From Sphingomonadaceae bacterium (GTDB taxonomy: Bacteria; Pseudomonadota; Alphaproteobacteria; Sphingomonadales; Sphingomonadaceae): DNA of 64,000 bases. The position numbers were made by a program, and so were the translations under genes. The stretch is taken from assembly GCA_019239915.1 (NCBI GenBank), contig JAFAZF010000058.1:124001-188000 (forward strand), in the 5' to 3' direction. The notes beneath the pieces were generated by a model. The model was given only the letters and a program-made list of their open reading frames with translations, was not told where the DNA came from and ran no database searches. Position 1 is the stretch's first letter, and each line of letters opens with the position of its first letter. Of the stretch, positions 32,937-40,808 are shown one piece after another.

Positions 32937-33110
32937 TTATCGGCACGGAATGCCGAGCTTGTTGGCGCGGCTCCTGCATCCTTCCTGCGTACGTCCGAGT
33001 GCACGTGCCACGTCCCTAAGCGTGTCGCCCGCCGCGCAACGTCGTCGAATTTCGTTATCCTCTTCCGGCGTCCACAGCCGGCGGTGACATTCGGGCTTCG
33101 TGAAAAGCAT
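32937..33110 (-). CDS. Small SANT/GcrA-like HTH protein, paralogue 2 (57 residues)
   Basis: Translation from the ATG at 33110 gives CHRRLWTPEEDNEIRRRCAA, then LRDVARALGRTQEGCRSRAN and KLGIPCR. It is the paralogue closest to a Myb/SANT repeat (Trp-Thr-Pro-Glu-Glu-Asp). Length and motif spacing match the 34731 and 34901 copies. Stands alone, with no close upstream partner. Confidence 0.65.
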   Translation of the reverse strand: MLFTKPECHRRLWTPEEDNEIRRRCAAGDTLRDVARALGRTQEGCRSRANKLGIPCR

Positions 33111-33335
33111 GGCCGCTCCTAAGAACGGCAGTCCAATAAAGTGATTTCAATTAATATCTTCCAACGCTGATCGTAATTGGTGCTTCACGCCTCAATGACC
33201 TCGCTAATGCGAGATGCGTAACCTGCAGCCGGCTCGTTGCCGGCGCCCCGCTGCCCATGAATGAAGGCTTTCTAGGCCGTTCAGCGTCGCCGAACATCCT
33301 GGGTGCGACGATGCGTCTCCGAAATGGAGGCTGAG

Positions 33336-33443
33336 ATGGTCGTTCGTGAGAAGCTTGATGCTGCGGAAATGCGCGTCGCGGTGATGGCGTTCGCGCTGAT
33401 GATCACGATCATTGCGGGACTGCTAGCGTGGGTAGGGCTGTAG
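33336..33443 (+). CDS. Small single-pass membrane peptide (35 residues)
   Basis: A GGAGG site precedes the ATG. A charged N-terminus (VVREKLDAAEMR) leads into one hydrophobic helix (VMAFALMITIIAGLLAWVGL). It could be a holin-like or regulatory membrane peptide, but size alone does not show this. Confidence 0.45.
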   Translation: MVVREKLDAAEMRVAVMAFALMITIIAGLLAWVGL

Positions 33444-33570
33444 CGCCGACGCTGGCCACCTCCGTTCCGATCGGTGTTCCGCACAGGTTGCTGGGTGCGC
33501 CGTGTTCCGGCAGGTGCTCATGTGTGCGATTGTGGATGCGATGATGGTGGCGGCGAGAGGGCAGGCCGAA

Positions 33571-33602
33571 AATAGAAGAACCCCGGCCATTGCTGACCGG
33601 GG
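33571..33602 (-). terminator. Rho-independent terminator (minus strand)
   Basis: Stem CCCCGG...CCGGGG (33581-33602) is followed, on the minus strand, by TTCTTCTATTTTC. It would stop leftward transcripts such as that of the PilZ gene. Confidence 0.45.
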
Positions 33603-33663
33603 CGATGCCTCCCTTCGAACCGGCTGCGAAACGGCCAATTCCACGGTCGGTTCCCATAATGCG

Positions 33664-33701
33664 AAAAGCCCCGGCTGCCGAAGGGGGCAAGGCAGCCGGG
33701 G
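33664..33701 (-). terminator. Rho-independent terminator (minus strand), perfect 11-bp stem
   Basis: CCCCGGCTGCC (33669-33679) and GGCAGCCGGGG (33691-33701) pair perfectly. On the minus strand the stem is followed by CTTTTCGC. With the hairpin at 33571 it makes a tandem terminator downstream of the PilZ gene. Confidence 0.6.
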
Positions 33702-33947
33702 CGTGGCGCGGACTGCGGGGGGGAGCATCTCGCGCAGCGGAAAAACCTCGCACGCAAGCTGCGGCTCCAATCGATACGCAACCGATGCGGTGACCCGATT
33801 GAGGGTCGTGCTGAACGGCAGGCGTCAACGGCCGCGACGCTGCACTGGACGCCTACGGCCGCAGCAACTTGGGCGAGCGTGTTATGGTGATCTTCGTTCC
33901 GACCGCGCCGACGCTGCTCGACGCGGCGTAAGCTTAACCGCCGGCCG

Positions 33948-34304
33948 TCAGGCTGTCCGCTTGTACGGGTCTGGCATATTGGCGAGCCAGCCAGTCTTGA
34001 TGATCTCCGGCGCTTCGTTCCTTCGGGGTTGCCGAGCGTGATCCAAGTCGATGCTTTCTCGGAACCGCACTCCGGCCACTTTGTCGCGCGCCCAAATTAC
34101 CTGGGCCGGAACGGCTTCATAGGCGCCGATTCCAAGCAAGATGGACTGCCCGCTCCTCAAGTCGCCAGCGTGATCGATGCAGGCGCCGTGGGCGGAGAGG
34201 TTTCGCACCCTTCGCTCGGTCGCGGCGACGCCGTCCGCCTGGACGACGGCTCGGATGATGACGCTGCTGCGCGGTTCGCGCGGTGGCAGGGCGATCTCGG
34301 TCAT
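33948..34304 (-). CDS. PilZ domain protein
   Basis: A 118-residue protein with one PilZ-like domain. The c-di-GMP-binding type motifs are partly visible: Arg-Arg in ERRVRNLSAHGACIDHAG, with the (D/N)-x-S-x-x-G element as NLSAHG, and the VAGVRFRESI strand. The start at 34304 fits the domain start; the ORF is open 14 residues further. PilZ proteins link c-di-GMP to motility, polysaccharide or transcription. It is unusual cargo for a phage element and may have come from the host chromosome. Confidence 0.75.
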   Translation of the reverse strand: MTEIALPPREPRSSVIIRAVVQADGVAATERRVRNLSAHGACIDHAGDLRSGQSILLGIGAYEAVPAQVIWARDKVAGVRFRESIDLDHARQPRRNEAPEIIKTGWLANMPDPYKRTA

Positions 34305-34730
34305 GCTTCTACGATAGGCCGGGCGTGCTAAAGCGGCGGTCAACAAACAGCGTTTACGACGTCATCGAGGGCGGCAGCTTCCCGGAGCGATACGTCGCGG
34401 ACGAGCTAATCGAGATGCGGCGCACGGACCAGCCTTGGGCAAAGCGTCGCGAGGGAACTGACGCTTTTCTGCCAGCGCGCCAGCGCCGCAAGACTGCTAC
34501 GACGCCTCTATTAAGGCCCCGGTACCGCTCCCGAGGTCGCGGGGAAGGCAATTCTCGAACCTCAATATCGCCGCATGCGCAGGGGAGCGGTGGCGGCGGG
34601 GAGCGGCCTGAAGAGGCTGCGCCCATCGCGGTGAGTCGGCAAGAAACGTTGATCAACGCCCCGTCCCAAAATCGCGACTTCAACGCTGCCGCCTCCGCTG
34701 CACCTCCCGAGCAGCGCCGGTCCCAAATTG
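34305..34730. other. No confident gene
   Basis: Both strands are open in some frames, but none has a family match, good start or normal composition. The plus frame around VYDVIEGGSFPERYVADELI then EMRRTDQPWAKRREGTDAF looks faintly protein-like from about 34326, yet has no clear start or matching stop. Left unassigned. Confidence 0.3.
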
Positions 34731-34904
34731 TCACCGTGACAGCCTCAATCCAAGCTTCGACGCTTTCCGCTCAATCGCCGCCTCGGTGCGCTCCTGTGCG
34801 CGCGCAATCTCGGCCACCATGGCTCCATCGGCCGCCATGCGGCGGAGCTGCTCAATATCCACCTCGCTCCAGCGTCGGCCGCCGTCGACCGGACTCACCC
34901 TCAC
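34731..34904 (-). CDS. Small SANT/GcrA-like HTH protein, paralogue 3 (57 residues)
   Basis: It begins with GTG in a GTGA overlap with the paralogue at 34901-35074 and has the same length and the Trp at the same position (12). Sequence: GRRWSEVDIEQLRRMAADGA, then AEIARAQERTEAAIERKASK and LGLRLSR. The recognition region lacks the usual Leu-Gly before Arg (here Gln-Glu-Arg). Tandem coupling with paralogue 4 suggests they are made in fixed ratio and may form heteromers. Confidence 0.65.
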   Translation of the reverse strand: MRVSPVDGGRRWSEVDIEQLRRMAADGAMVAEIARAQERTEAAIERKASKLGLRLSR

Positions 34905-35074
34905 CTCGTCACCTTGATCTTCAGCTTCGTTGCTTTCGCGAGCACGTCCTGCAGTGTGCGCCCGAGAGCGCGGGCGATGTCGAGCATAGACGCGCCTTCT
35001 CTCGCCATGCTCTGAAGCTTGGCAAGGTCTTCTGCAGGCCATGGCTTGCCGGCGGGTGCCGCAACGCGCTTCAT
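34901..35074 (-). CDS. Small SANT/GcrA-like HTH protein, paralogue 4 (57 residues)
   Basis: Reading from the ATG at 35074 gives KRVAAPAGKPWPAEDLAKLQ, then SMAREGASMLDIARALGRTL and KATKLKIKVTR. It has the complete family pattern, including ARALGRT and the final Lys-Leu-x-Ile. It is coupled to paralogue 3 and follows paralogue 5 by 39 bases. Confidence 0.65.
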   Translation of the reverse strand: MKRVAAPAGKPWPAEDLAKLQSMAREGASMLDIARALGRTLQDVLAKATKLKIKVTR

Positions 35075-35113
35075 TTGGCGCGCCCAATCTTCACCGCCGC
35101 CTTCCGCTGCACA

Positions 35114-35290
35114 TCACGCCTCCCGCCGATCGCGCACCCTTATCTTGAGCTGCGCTGCCCGCCCCTGCACGGCCATGCGGCTGCGCCCAAGCACTCGGGC
35201 GATCTCCGCCAGCGGCTGCCCCTGCCCGGCCATCCGCCGCAGTGTGGCGACATCTTCATCGTTCCATGTTTGACGAGCACGGGAGGGCAC
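35114..35290 (-). CDS. Small SANT/GcrA-like HTH protein, paralogue 5 (58 residues)
   Basis: From the GTG at 35290: ARQTWNDEDVATLRRMAGQG, then PLAEIARVLGRSRMAVQGRA and AQLKIRVRDRREA. The frame is open further upstream, but GTG 35290 gives the same domain position and length as the other paralogues. First of the three adjacent copies. Confidence 0.6.
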   Translation of the reverse strand: MPSRARQTWNDEDVATLRRMAGQGQPLAEIARVLGRSRMAVQGRAAQLKIRVRDRREA

Positions 35291-35378
35291 GCGGCAAACC
35301 TGCCATGGACCTTCGAGTCGGCCAAGGGATCGGCGGGTGGGAAGTTCCGCGCCGGTCCACGGAATCTGGTCGGCAAAA

Positions 35379-35576
35379 TCAGGACCAAGACGCCTCGTGG
35401 CGCTCCAATGCCGCCCGAAGCCGATGGAGATGCTCACGAACGTCGTCCTCGGTGAGCGGGAGGAGATCACTGTCGTCGGGTGGCAGGCGAAACTTAGCTC
35501 CTTGCTCGATCCACTCCAGTTGCCGCTCCGCCAGCTCGATGTGAGCCCTCAGAAGCTGAACGAGACGATCCTGCAT
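35379..35576 (-). CDS. Small helical protein, unknown (65 residues)
   Basis: A charged helical protein (RLVQLLRAHIELAERQLEWI, then LTEDDVREHLHRLRAALERH) with a Pro/Asp-rich centre. It is placed 88 bases before paralogue 5 on the same strand and may start that operon. No family recognised. Confidence 0.5.
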   Translation of the reverse strand: MQDRLVQLLRAHIELAERQLEWIEQGAKFRLPPDDSDLLPLTEDDVREHLHRLRAALERHEASWS

Positions 35577-35835
35577 AGCGCGCTGTGTCCGCCAGAAGAG
35601 ACGTTTCGCGCGATGCGAAAGGCCAAAGGGCTGGAATGGCACAGCTAACGAGGGGCCGGGTGACCCGTTCCTCTGTCTGGCAGCGTCAACGGCGCCCCCG
35701 CAAGCCAGACCCAGGGCCGGCGGCCTACTGCGGAATGACAATGCTTTCATGAGGCGATCGCATCGAAACGGGTCGCGCCCGCCGGCGTTCGATTGATCGG
35801 CGGCAAAGCGCCGCCTGACTTCGTGGAGAGCATCA

Positions 35836-36027
35836 ATGCGAGCCATCATCTTCGCCGCGGCGCTGGTGATCGGCGGCCCAGCATTTGCGCAGGACCTGCC
35901 GGCCTGTTCAGCGTCAATCACGGATCGCTGCATCGAGGCGAGCCCAGCTCCCCCGCCGCGCTATGTCCCCATGCGCCACACGTCCTGGCGTGAACGTCGC
36001 CATCATCATCGGCCATCGCAGACCTGA
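35836..36027 (+). CDS. Small secreted protein (63 residues)
   Basis: A clean signal peptide (MRAIIFAAALVIGGPAFA, cut after AFA) is followed by a short Cys/Pro/His-rich tail (DLPACSASITDRCIEASPAP), ending in a His/Arg-rich stretch. The two cysteines could pair in the periplasm. Function unknown. Confidence 0.55.
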   Translation: MRAIIFAAALVIGGPAFAQDLPACSASITDRCIEASPAPPPRYVPMRHTSWRERRHHHRPSQT

Positions 36028-36195
36028 GCCGCGCGCGCCGATAACCCGAGGCGCCATGCTCGGCTTCATCTGCCACCCCGAGTCCCGCAGCGCGTACTCA
36101 CGCCCACGGGAACGGCAATGATCCTCCGCCGTTAGCTACGCGAGCCTGCAACGGTCCTCCATGCACAATGGGCAGGCTCAAGCGCATTGGCTCCT

Positions 36196-36232
36196 AACCC
36201 CGGTCGCGCGTCTCGCCGGCCGGGGTTTCTTT
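36196..36232 (+). terminator. Rho-independent terminator
   Basis: AACCCCGG and CCGGGGTT form an 8-bp stem around a 16-base GC-rich loop, followed by TCTTTATC. It lies 170 bases after the secreted-protein gene and before the last small gene of the element. Confidence 0.55.
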
Positions 36233-36311
36233 ATCGGCGAAAGAGCGGCACGGGTCGCGCTAAGGCCTCGGCGGCGGCCGGCAGACCGCTGATTATGGAG
36301 CGTGAGCCTAT

Positions 36312-36542
36312 ATGGCGTGGAACAAACGACCCAAGGCAGAGCGACCCGAGTATCCGAAGCTGGTGCCGATCATAGGGACAGCCGAGGCCGCGCAGACACT
36401 CCTATCTTCGGTCCGGGGCACTGATCCGCAAGCTGAGCTTGTGAACGGCGGCGAGCGCGGGCTTTACCTCAGGGTGCACAACGAGGCGGCGGAAACATAC
36501 GCTCGCCTGGCAGGCGAGACCAGGAGCTTTCCGCTGGCCTGA
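36312..36542 (+). CDS. Small element protein, unknown (76 residues)
   Basis: The protein is basic at the start (NKRPKAERPEYPKLVPI) and has a helix (GTAEAAQTLLSSVRGTD) and a strand (RGLYLRVHNEAAETYARLAG). Last gene before attR. No family recognised; the start is the first ATG in frame. Confidence 0.45.
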   Translation: MAWNKRPKAERPEYPKLVPIIGTAEAAQTLLSSVRGTDPQAELVNGGERGLYLRVHNEAAETYARLAGETRSFPLA

Positions 36543-36702
36543 GGCGCAGCGGCATTCCCAGAGCGATGCAAATTCCTGTGTAATCGCGCTCGGAATTACA
36601 CGGAAGTTCCCGGCACGTTCCGGGCTAGGAACGCGCCAAGAACCACTCGACTTTTCAACTCTCTAGGCACGGCTTGGAACTCCCCGGAACGCTGATCGGC
36701 AG

Positions 36703-36758
36703 GACTGTAAATCTGCCCGCGCGAGCGTACGCTGGTTCGAATCCAGCCCCTTCCACCA
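36703..36758 (+). repeat. attR, 56-bp direct repeat of tRNA-Tyr 3' part
   Basis: Perfect copy of 14421-14476, covering the tRNA anticodon loop to the CCA. It lacks the tRNA 5' half, so it is not a functional gene. It defines the right end of the element. A few GTTCC/GGAAC motifs just to its left (36606-36690) could be integrase arm sites. Confidence 0.95.
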
Positions 36759-36907
36759 TCACCGCGGCGGATCGCGCGAGCGCCGCCCCACCGGTTGCCT
36801 GATCTATGCTGTGGCACGAAAGCCACGCATATTGGTTTCATTCCGCTACGAAGGAACGGCGCGCCGCGCGGCCGGTTCTGCCAGCCTCCCAACAAGAGGT
36901 GGTGTGC

Positions 36908-37510
36908 ATGCGTAAGCTTCTTTTCGTTGCCCTGGCGCTCGGTACGGCCAGCGGCGCGTGGGCCCAGGATACCAGCTTCCGTGGCTTCCGGCTCGAAGGC
37001 AATGCCGGCTGGGATTGGTCCCACGTTCGCCATAACGGCGGCAACGACAAATTCGGGTTCGGCGGCGAGGCAGGCTTCGACGGCCAGATCGGCGACCACA
37101 TCGTGATCGGCCCCGAGTTCGATTACTGGCAGCCCAACCGCCGCCGCAACACGATCGCGCTGGCCGCGCCGGCGGGCGCCGCGAGCTATCTGCAGGCCCG
37201 CGACCAGGTCGGTGCGGCCCTGCGCATCGGCTATCTCGCGAACCCCGATCTGCTCATCTACGGCAAGGGCGGCTATGTGAACGAGGCGCAGCGCGCCTAC
37301 TTCCTCGCACCGCCGGGCGGCATCTCGACGGTCAGCCGTTACCATGTCGACGGCTATCAGGCCGGCGGCGGCATCGAATACACGCTGCACGACCGCTTCT
37401 CGTTCGCACCCAGCGGCGTCTATGTCTCCGCGCAATATGTCTACGACCGGTTCGACAACCGCACCACCGATCAGCATGCGATGGGCGGCATCGGCATTCG
37501 CCTGAAGTAG
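36908..37510 (+). CDS. Outer membrane beta-barrel protein
   Basis: A 200-residue exported protein with signal peptide (MRKLLFVALALGTASGAWA, cut before QD). Alternating strands typical of small Omp25/OmpW-like barrels follow, for example RLEGNAGWDWSHVRHNGGND, FGGEAGFDGQIGDHIVIGPE and ALRIGYLANPDLLIYGKGGY. It ends in IGIRLK with no aromatic C-terminal residue. First chromosomal gene after the element. The start is at 36908, because the longer frame has no signal. Confidence 0.78.
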   Translation: MRKLLFVALALGTASGAWAQDTSFRGFRLEGNAGWDWSHVRHNGGNDKFGFGGEAGFDGQIGDHIVIGPEFDYWQPNRRRNTIALAAPAGAASYLQARDQVGAALRIGYLANPDLLIYGKGGYVNEAQRAYFLAPPGGISTVSRYHVDGYQAGGGIEYTLHDRFSFAPSGVYVSAQYVYDRFDNRTTDQHAMGGIGIRLK

Positions 37511-37525
37511 GCACCACGGCGCCCT

Positions 37526-37555
37526 CCGGTCGGCGGCGGATGTGTCGCCGACCGG
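37526..37555 (+). terminator. Stem-loop after outer membrane protein gene
   Basis: CCGGTCGGC and GCCGACCGG pair perfectly around a 12-base loop, 16 bases after the stop codon. Only a short T pair follows, so termination strength is uncertain. Confidence 0.5.
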
Positions 37556-37646
37556 TTGGGGCCTAGCCTCGTCGGACGCCTTGCAGCCGCCGGCGCGTGC
37601 ACGATGATATATTGTATCCTCTCGCCGAAAGCCCCATAGGGGCGTC

Positions 37647-38042
37647 ATGGATTCGGCCGAAGCTTGCGCTGCTCCCCGTCTTGCAATGCGCGCAGGCTGG
37701 CTCGATCGTACGGCGATCGCGCTTTCCGGGCTTTGCGCGGTGCACTGCGTCGCGACCAGCGTCGCGGTGCTGCTGCTCGCCTCCGTCGGCGGTGCGCTGC
37801 TCGATCCGCGTATTCACGAGACCGGGCTGATGCTGGCGATGCTGCTCGGCAGCGTCGCGCTCGGCGCCGGCCTGCGTGCGCATGGCAAGCGTACGCCGCT
37901 CATGATCGGCGCGTGCGGGCTGATGTTGATGGGGATCGGCCTGATCGTGCGCGACGGACTCTTCGAGAGCGCGATCACGATCTGCGGCGTCACGCTGCTC
38001 GCTTATGCCCACCTGCGCAATCGCCGCGCCCACCGGCATTGA
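37647..38042 (+). CDS. MerC domain membrane protein
   Basis: A 131-residue inner-membrane protein of the MerC family, which includes Hg(II) uptake proteins and many uncharacterised metal-related proteins. The paired metal-binding cysteines and His are visible in SGLCAVHCVATSVAVLLLAS; four hydrophobic segments follow. The C-terminus is His/Arg-rich (HLRNRRAHRH). There are no other mer genes. It lies 78 bases before a Zur-like regulator, so a role in zinc handling is more likely than mercury resistance. An imperfect AT-rich dyad at 37606-37618 upstream might bind that regulator. Confidence 0.8.
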   Translation: MDSAEACAAPRLAMRAGWLDRTAIALSGLCAVHCVATSVAVLLLASVGGALLDPRIHETGLMLAMLLGSVALGAGLRAHGKRTPLMIGACGLMLMGIGLIVRDGLFESAITICGVTLLAYAHLRNRRAHRH

Positions 38043-38119
38043 GCTCGCCTCGCCCTCCGTTTCAGCGAACGACCCGGAGGTAGCCTCACCTTGCCGCCCT
38101 GTAATCCGCGGCATAGATA

Positions 38120-38596
38120 ATGGGCATGGCCGCGACGCATGCGCATGATCACCGGCTGCCCACCGGACCCGAGCTGATCGAGGCGGCGCGCGCCGCGGTC
38201 GAGGCGGCGGGCGAGCAGTGGACGGCGATGCGCGCCGCGGTGTTCGATGCGCTCGCCGGCCATGGTCGGCCGGTTTCCGCTTACGACATCGCCGAGGACG
38301 TTTCGAAGCGCGAGGGTCGGCGCGTCGCCGCCAACAGCGTCTACCGCATTCTCGATCTGTTCGTCGCGACCAACGTCGCGCAACGCATCGAGAGCGCCAA
38401 CGCCTATGTTCCCAATGCCCACCCGGGCTGCGTCCACGACTGCATCTTCCTCGTTTGCGATGCCTGCGGGCGGATCGCGCATGTCGACGACGACAGCATC
38501 GCCAAGAACGTCCGCAGCGTCGCGCGGCACTCCGGATTCACCGCCGCGAGACCCGTAATCGAGGTTCACGGCACCTGTGCAAATTGCACACAGTGA
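38120..38596 (+). CDS. Fur-family regulator, Zur-like
   Basis: A 158-residue winged-helix metalloregulator. The DNA-binding part contains WTAMRAAVFDALAGHGRPVS and ANSVYRILDLFVATNVAQRI. The dimerisation half has metal ligands: CVHDCIFLVCDACGRIAHVD, with the Cys-x2-Cys structural zinc pair, and a final HGTCANC pair. The arrangement fits Zur better than Fur. The nearby MerC gene is a likely target. It lies 72 bases before dxs. Confidence 0.85.
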   Translation: MGMAATHAHDHRLPTGPELIEAARAAVEAAGEQWTAMRAAVFDALAGHGRPVSAYDIAEDVSKREGRRVAANSVYRILDLFVATNVAQRIESANAYVPNAHPGCVHDCIFLVCDACGRIAHVDDDSIAKNVRSVARHSGFTAARPVIEVHGTCANCTQ

Positions 38597-38668
38597 ACCG
38601 CTAAAAAGCTTGTAAGTTTGCCTAATCTGACCGGCCCGCGTAAGCAGCGCGGCTTGGGGAGAGTACGT

Positions 38669-40594
38669 GTGACCGATCGTCCTTCGACACCCTTGCTTGA
38701 CCGCGTCGACACGCCCGAGCAGCTGCGGAAGCTGGCGCCGGAGGAGCTGCGCCAGCTCGCCGACGAACTGCGCGCCGAGATGGTCTCGGCGGTGTCGGTA
38801 ACGGGCGGCCATCTCGGCGCCGGCCTCGGCGTCGTTGAGCTCACCGTCGCGCTCCATTATATCTTCGATACGCCGCGCGACCGGCTGATCTGGGACGTCG
38901 GCCACCAGGCCTATCCCCACAAGATCATCACCGGCCGGCGCGATCGCATCCGTACGCTGCGCCAGGGCGGCGGCCTTTCGGGCTTCACCAAGCGCGCCGA
39001 GAGCGAATATGATCCGTTCGGCGCGGCGCACTCGTCGACCTCGATCTCGGCGGCGATCGGCTTCGCGGTCGCCAACAAGCTTGCCGACAAGCCGGGCAAG
39101 GCGATCGCCGTCATCGGCGACGGCGCGATGTCGGCGGGCATGGCCTACGAGGCGATGAATAACGCGCGCGAGGCGGGCAACCGCCTGGTCGTGATCCTCA
39201 ACGACAACGACATGTCGATCGCTCCTCCGGTGGGTGGGCTCTCCGCCTATCTCGCCCAGATCGTCTCAAGCCGGCCGTTCCTGAGCTTGCGCGAGATCGC
39301 CAAGCGCTTCGCGCAGATGCTGCCGAAGCCGCTCCACGACGTCGCGCGCAAGACCGACGAGTTCGCGCGCGGAATGGCGATGGGCGGCACGCTCTTCGAG
39401 GAGCTCGGCTTCTATTATGTGGGCCCGGTGGACGGGCATAATCTCGAGCATCTGCTGCCGGTGCTCGAGAATGTCCGCGACGCCGCTCCGGGCCCGATCC
39501 TCGTCCACGTCGTGACGCAGAAGGGAAAGGGCTATGGTCCCGCCGAGGCGGCGGCGGACAAATATCACGGCGTCCAGAAGTTCGATGTGGTGACCGGGGT
39601 CCAGGCCAAGGCCGAACCCGGCCCGCCGAGCTACACCAACGTCTTCGCCGAGGCGCTGATCGGCGAGGCGAAGCGCGACACGACGGTCTGCGCGATCACC
39701 GCCGCGATGCCCTCGGGCACCGGGCTCGACAAATTCGGCAAGGCATTCCCGGAGCGCAGCTTCGACGTCGGCATCGCCGAGCAGCATGCCGTCACCTTCG
39801 CGGCCGGCCTCGCCGCGCAGGGCATGCGGCCGTTCTGCGCGATCTATTCGACCTTCCTGCAGCGCGCCTATGACCAGGTCGTCCACGACGTCGCGATCCA
39901 GAATCTACCGGTACGCTTTGCGATGGACCGCGCGGGTCTGGTCGGCGCGGACGGCGCGACGCATGCCGGCGCGTTCGACATCGCCTATCTCGCGACGCTG
40001 CCTAATTTCGTCGTGATGGCGGCGGCGGACGAAGCCGAGCTGGTTCACATGGTCCACACCATGGCGCTGCACGACAGCAGCCCGAGCGCAGTACGCTACC
40101 CGCGCGGCAACGGCATCGGCGTCGCCATGCCCGAAACCCCCGAGCGGCTCGAGATCGGCAAAGGCCGCGTCGTTCGCGAAGGCAAGAAGGTCGCGATCCT
40201 GTCGCTCGGCACGCGCCTGGCCGAGGCGCTCAAGGCCGCCGACAAGCTCGATGCGCAGGGGCTCTCGACGAGCGTCGCCGACATGCGCTTCGCCAAGCCG
40301 CTCGACGAGGAGCTGGTCCGCCGCATGTGCGCCGAGCACGAGGTGGTGATCACGATCGAGGAGGGCGCGGTAGGCGGCTTCGGTGCCCATGTGCTGACGC
40401 TGGCGAGCGATCAGGGCCTGCTCGACGGCGGCCTGCGTATCCGCACGCTGCGCCTCCCCGACCTGTTCCAGGATCAGGACAAGCCCGAGAAGCAGTATCG
40501 CGATGCCGGGCTCGACGCGGAGGCGATCGTGGCGACCGTGCTCGCGGCGCTGCGGCGCAATTCGGTCGGCCTCGTCGAGGGTGCGCGCGCCTGA
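38669..40594 (+). CDS. dxs: 1-deoxy-D-xylulose-5-phosphate synthase
   Basis: The first enzyme of the MEP isoprenoid pathway, condensing pyruvate and glyceraldehyde 3-phosphate with thiamine diphosphate. All marks are present: the ThDP/Mg motif ([17 protein letters not shown]), [18 protein letters not shown] with the substrate His, [18 protein letters not shown] with the catalytic Glu, and the transketolase C-terminal domain. The length of 641 residues is standard when starting at GTG 38669, which has a GGGGAGAG site; a TTG start upstream would add 17 residues. Followed by a TlyA methyltransferase, a frequent arrangement. Confidence 0.97.
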   Translation: MTDRPSTPLLDRVDTPEQLRKLAPEELRQLADELRAEMVSAVSVTGGHLGAGLGVVELTVALHYIFDTPRDRLIWDVGHQAYPHKIITGRRDRIRTLRQGGGLSGFTKRAESEYDPFGAAHSSTSISAAIGFAVANKLADKPGKAIAVIGDGAMSAGMAYEAMNNAREAGNRLVVILNDNDMSIAPPVGGLSAYLAQIVSSRPFLSLREIAKRFAQMLPKPLHDVARKTDEFARGMAMGGTLFEELGFYYVGPVDGHNLEHLLPVLENVRDAAPGPILVHVVTQKGKGYGPAEAAADKYHGVQKFDVVTGVQAKAEPGPPSYTNVFAEALIGEAKRDTTVCAITAAMPSGTGLDKFGKAFPERSFDVGIAEQHAVTFAAGLAAQGMRPFCAIYSTFLQRAYDQVVHDVAIQNLPVRFAMDRAGLVGADGATHAGAFDIAYLATLPNFVVMAAADEAELVHMVHTMALHDSSPSAVRYPRGNGIGVAMPETPERLEIGKGRVVREGKKVAILSLGTRLAEALKAADKLDAQGLSTSVADMRFAKPLDEELVRRMCAEHEVVITIEEGAVGGFGAHVLTLASDQGLLDGGLRIRTLRLPDLFQDQDKPEKQYRDAGLDAEAIVATVLAALRRNSVGLVEGARA

Positions 40595-40607
40595 GCGAGG
40601 AAATGCC

Positions 40608-40726
40608 GTTCGCCTGAGCTTGTCGAAGCCTGTCCTGAGCGCCTGCCCTGGCCGGCAGTCGAGGAGGGCCGTCCTTTTCTTGAGTGAGAACAAGGGCAGG
40701 GCTTCGACGGGCTCGGCCCGAACCGA
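40608..40726. repeat. REP-like repeats after dxs
   Basis: GCCTGAGCTTGTCGAAGCCT and, 70 bases on in reverse, GGGCTTCGACGGGCTCGGCC form a long imperfect hairpin. The units resemble the palindromes at 8375, 43555 and 62791. Confidence 0.6.
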
Positions 40727-40808
40727 TGATCTATAACTTCCACAGACACGAACGGCCGGGCGGGATCGCTCTGCGCCGCGTTCGTGTGTCTGAAAGAATG
40801 CGTCAGCG

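Larger units (their letters stand above)
33444..33947. other. Gene-poor stretch with two hairpins and a gene-like fragment
   Basis: No intact gene. It holds two terminator-like hairpins (separate entries). Near its right end a frame reads NGRDAALDAYGRSNLGERVM then VIFVPTAPTLLDAA and stops, without a convincing start; it may be the end of a broken gene. Confidence 0.35.
14421..36758. mobile_element. 22.3-kb integrative element in tRNA-Tyr (prophage remnant or phage satellite)
   Basis: Bounded by perfect 56-bp direct repeats, the left one inside tRNA-Tyr and next to a tyrosine integrase. Cargo in order: integrase and RHH regulator (leftward); AlpA-like protein, small early genes, primase, DUF3987 protein, iteron-like repeats; DUF5681 protein; FkbM methyltransferase; podovirus-like ejection cassette; minus-strand small regulators; mosaic small genes with PilZ and five HTH paralogues. 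No terminase, portal, capsid, tail or lysis gene is recognisable, and no CI-type repressor. The ejection proteins prove phage descent. Whether it is a deleted prophage or a satellite that borrows a helper's capsid is not settled. Confidence 0.93.

Noticed and set aside
34283-35455. 390-residue plus-strand ORF
   Set aside because: It crosses four minus-strand small genes with consistent family motifs and has low-complexity, Arg/Pro/Ser-rich content.
36703-36758. A second tRNA-Tyr
   Set aside because: Only the 3' 56 bases are present, with no 5' half; it is the attachment repeat attR.
14421-36758. CRISPR array or toxin-antitoxin system in the element
   Set aside because: No regularly spaced repeats of CRISPR size. 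The small RHH proteins have no toxin-like partner with recognisable RelE, PIN or similar residues.
37647-38042. Mercury resistance operon
   Set aside because: Only a MerC-type protein is present; no merA, merT, merP or merR, and the adjacent regulator is Zur-like.
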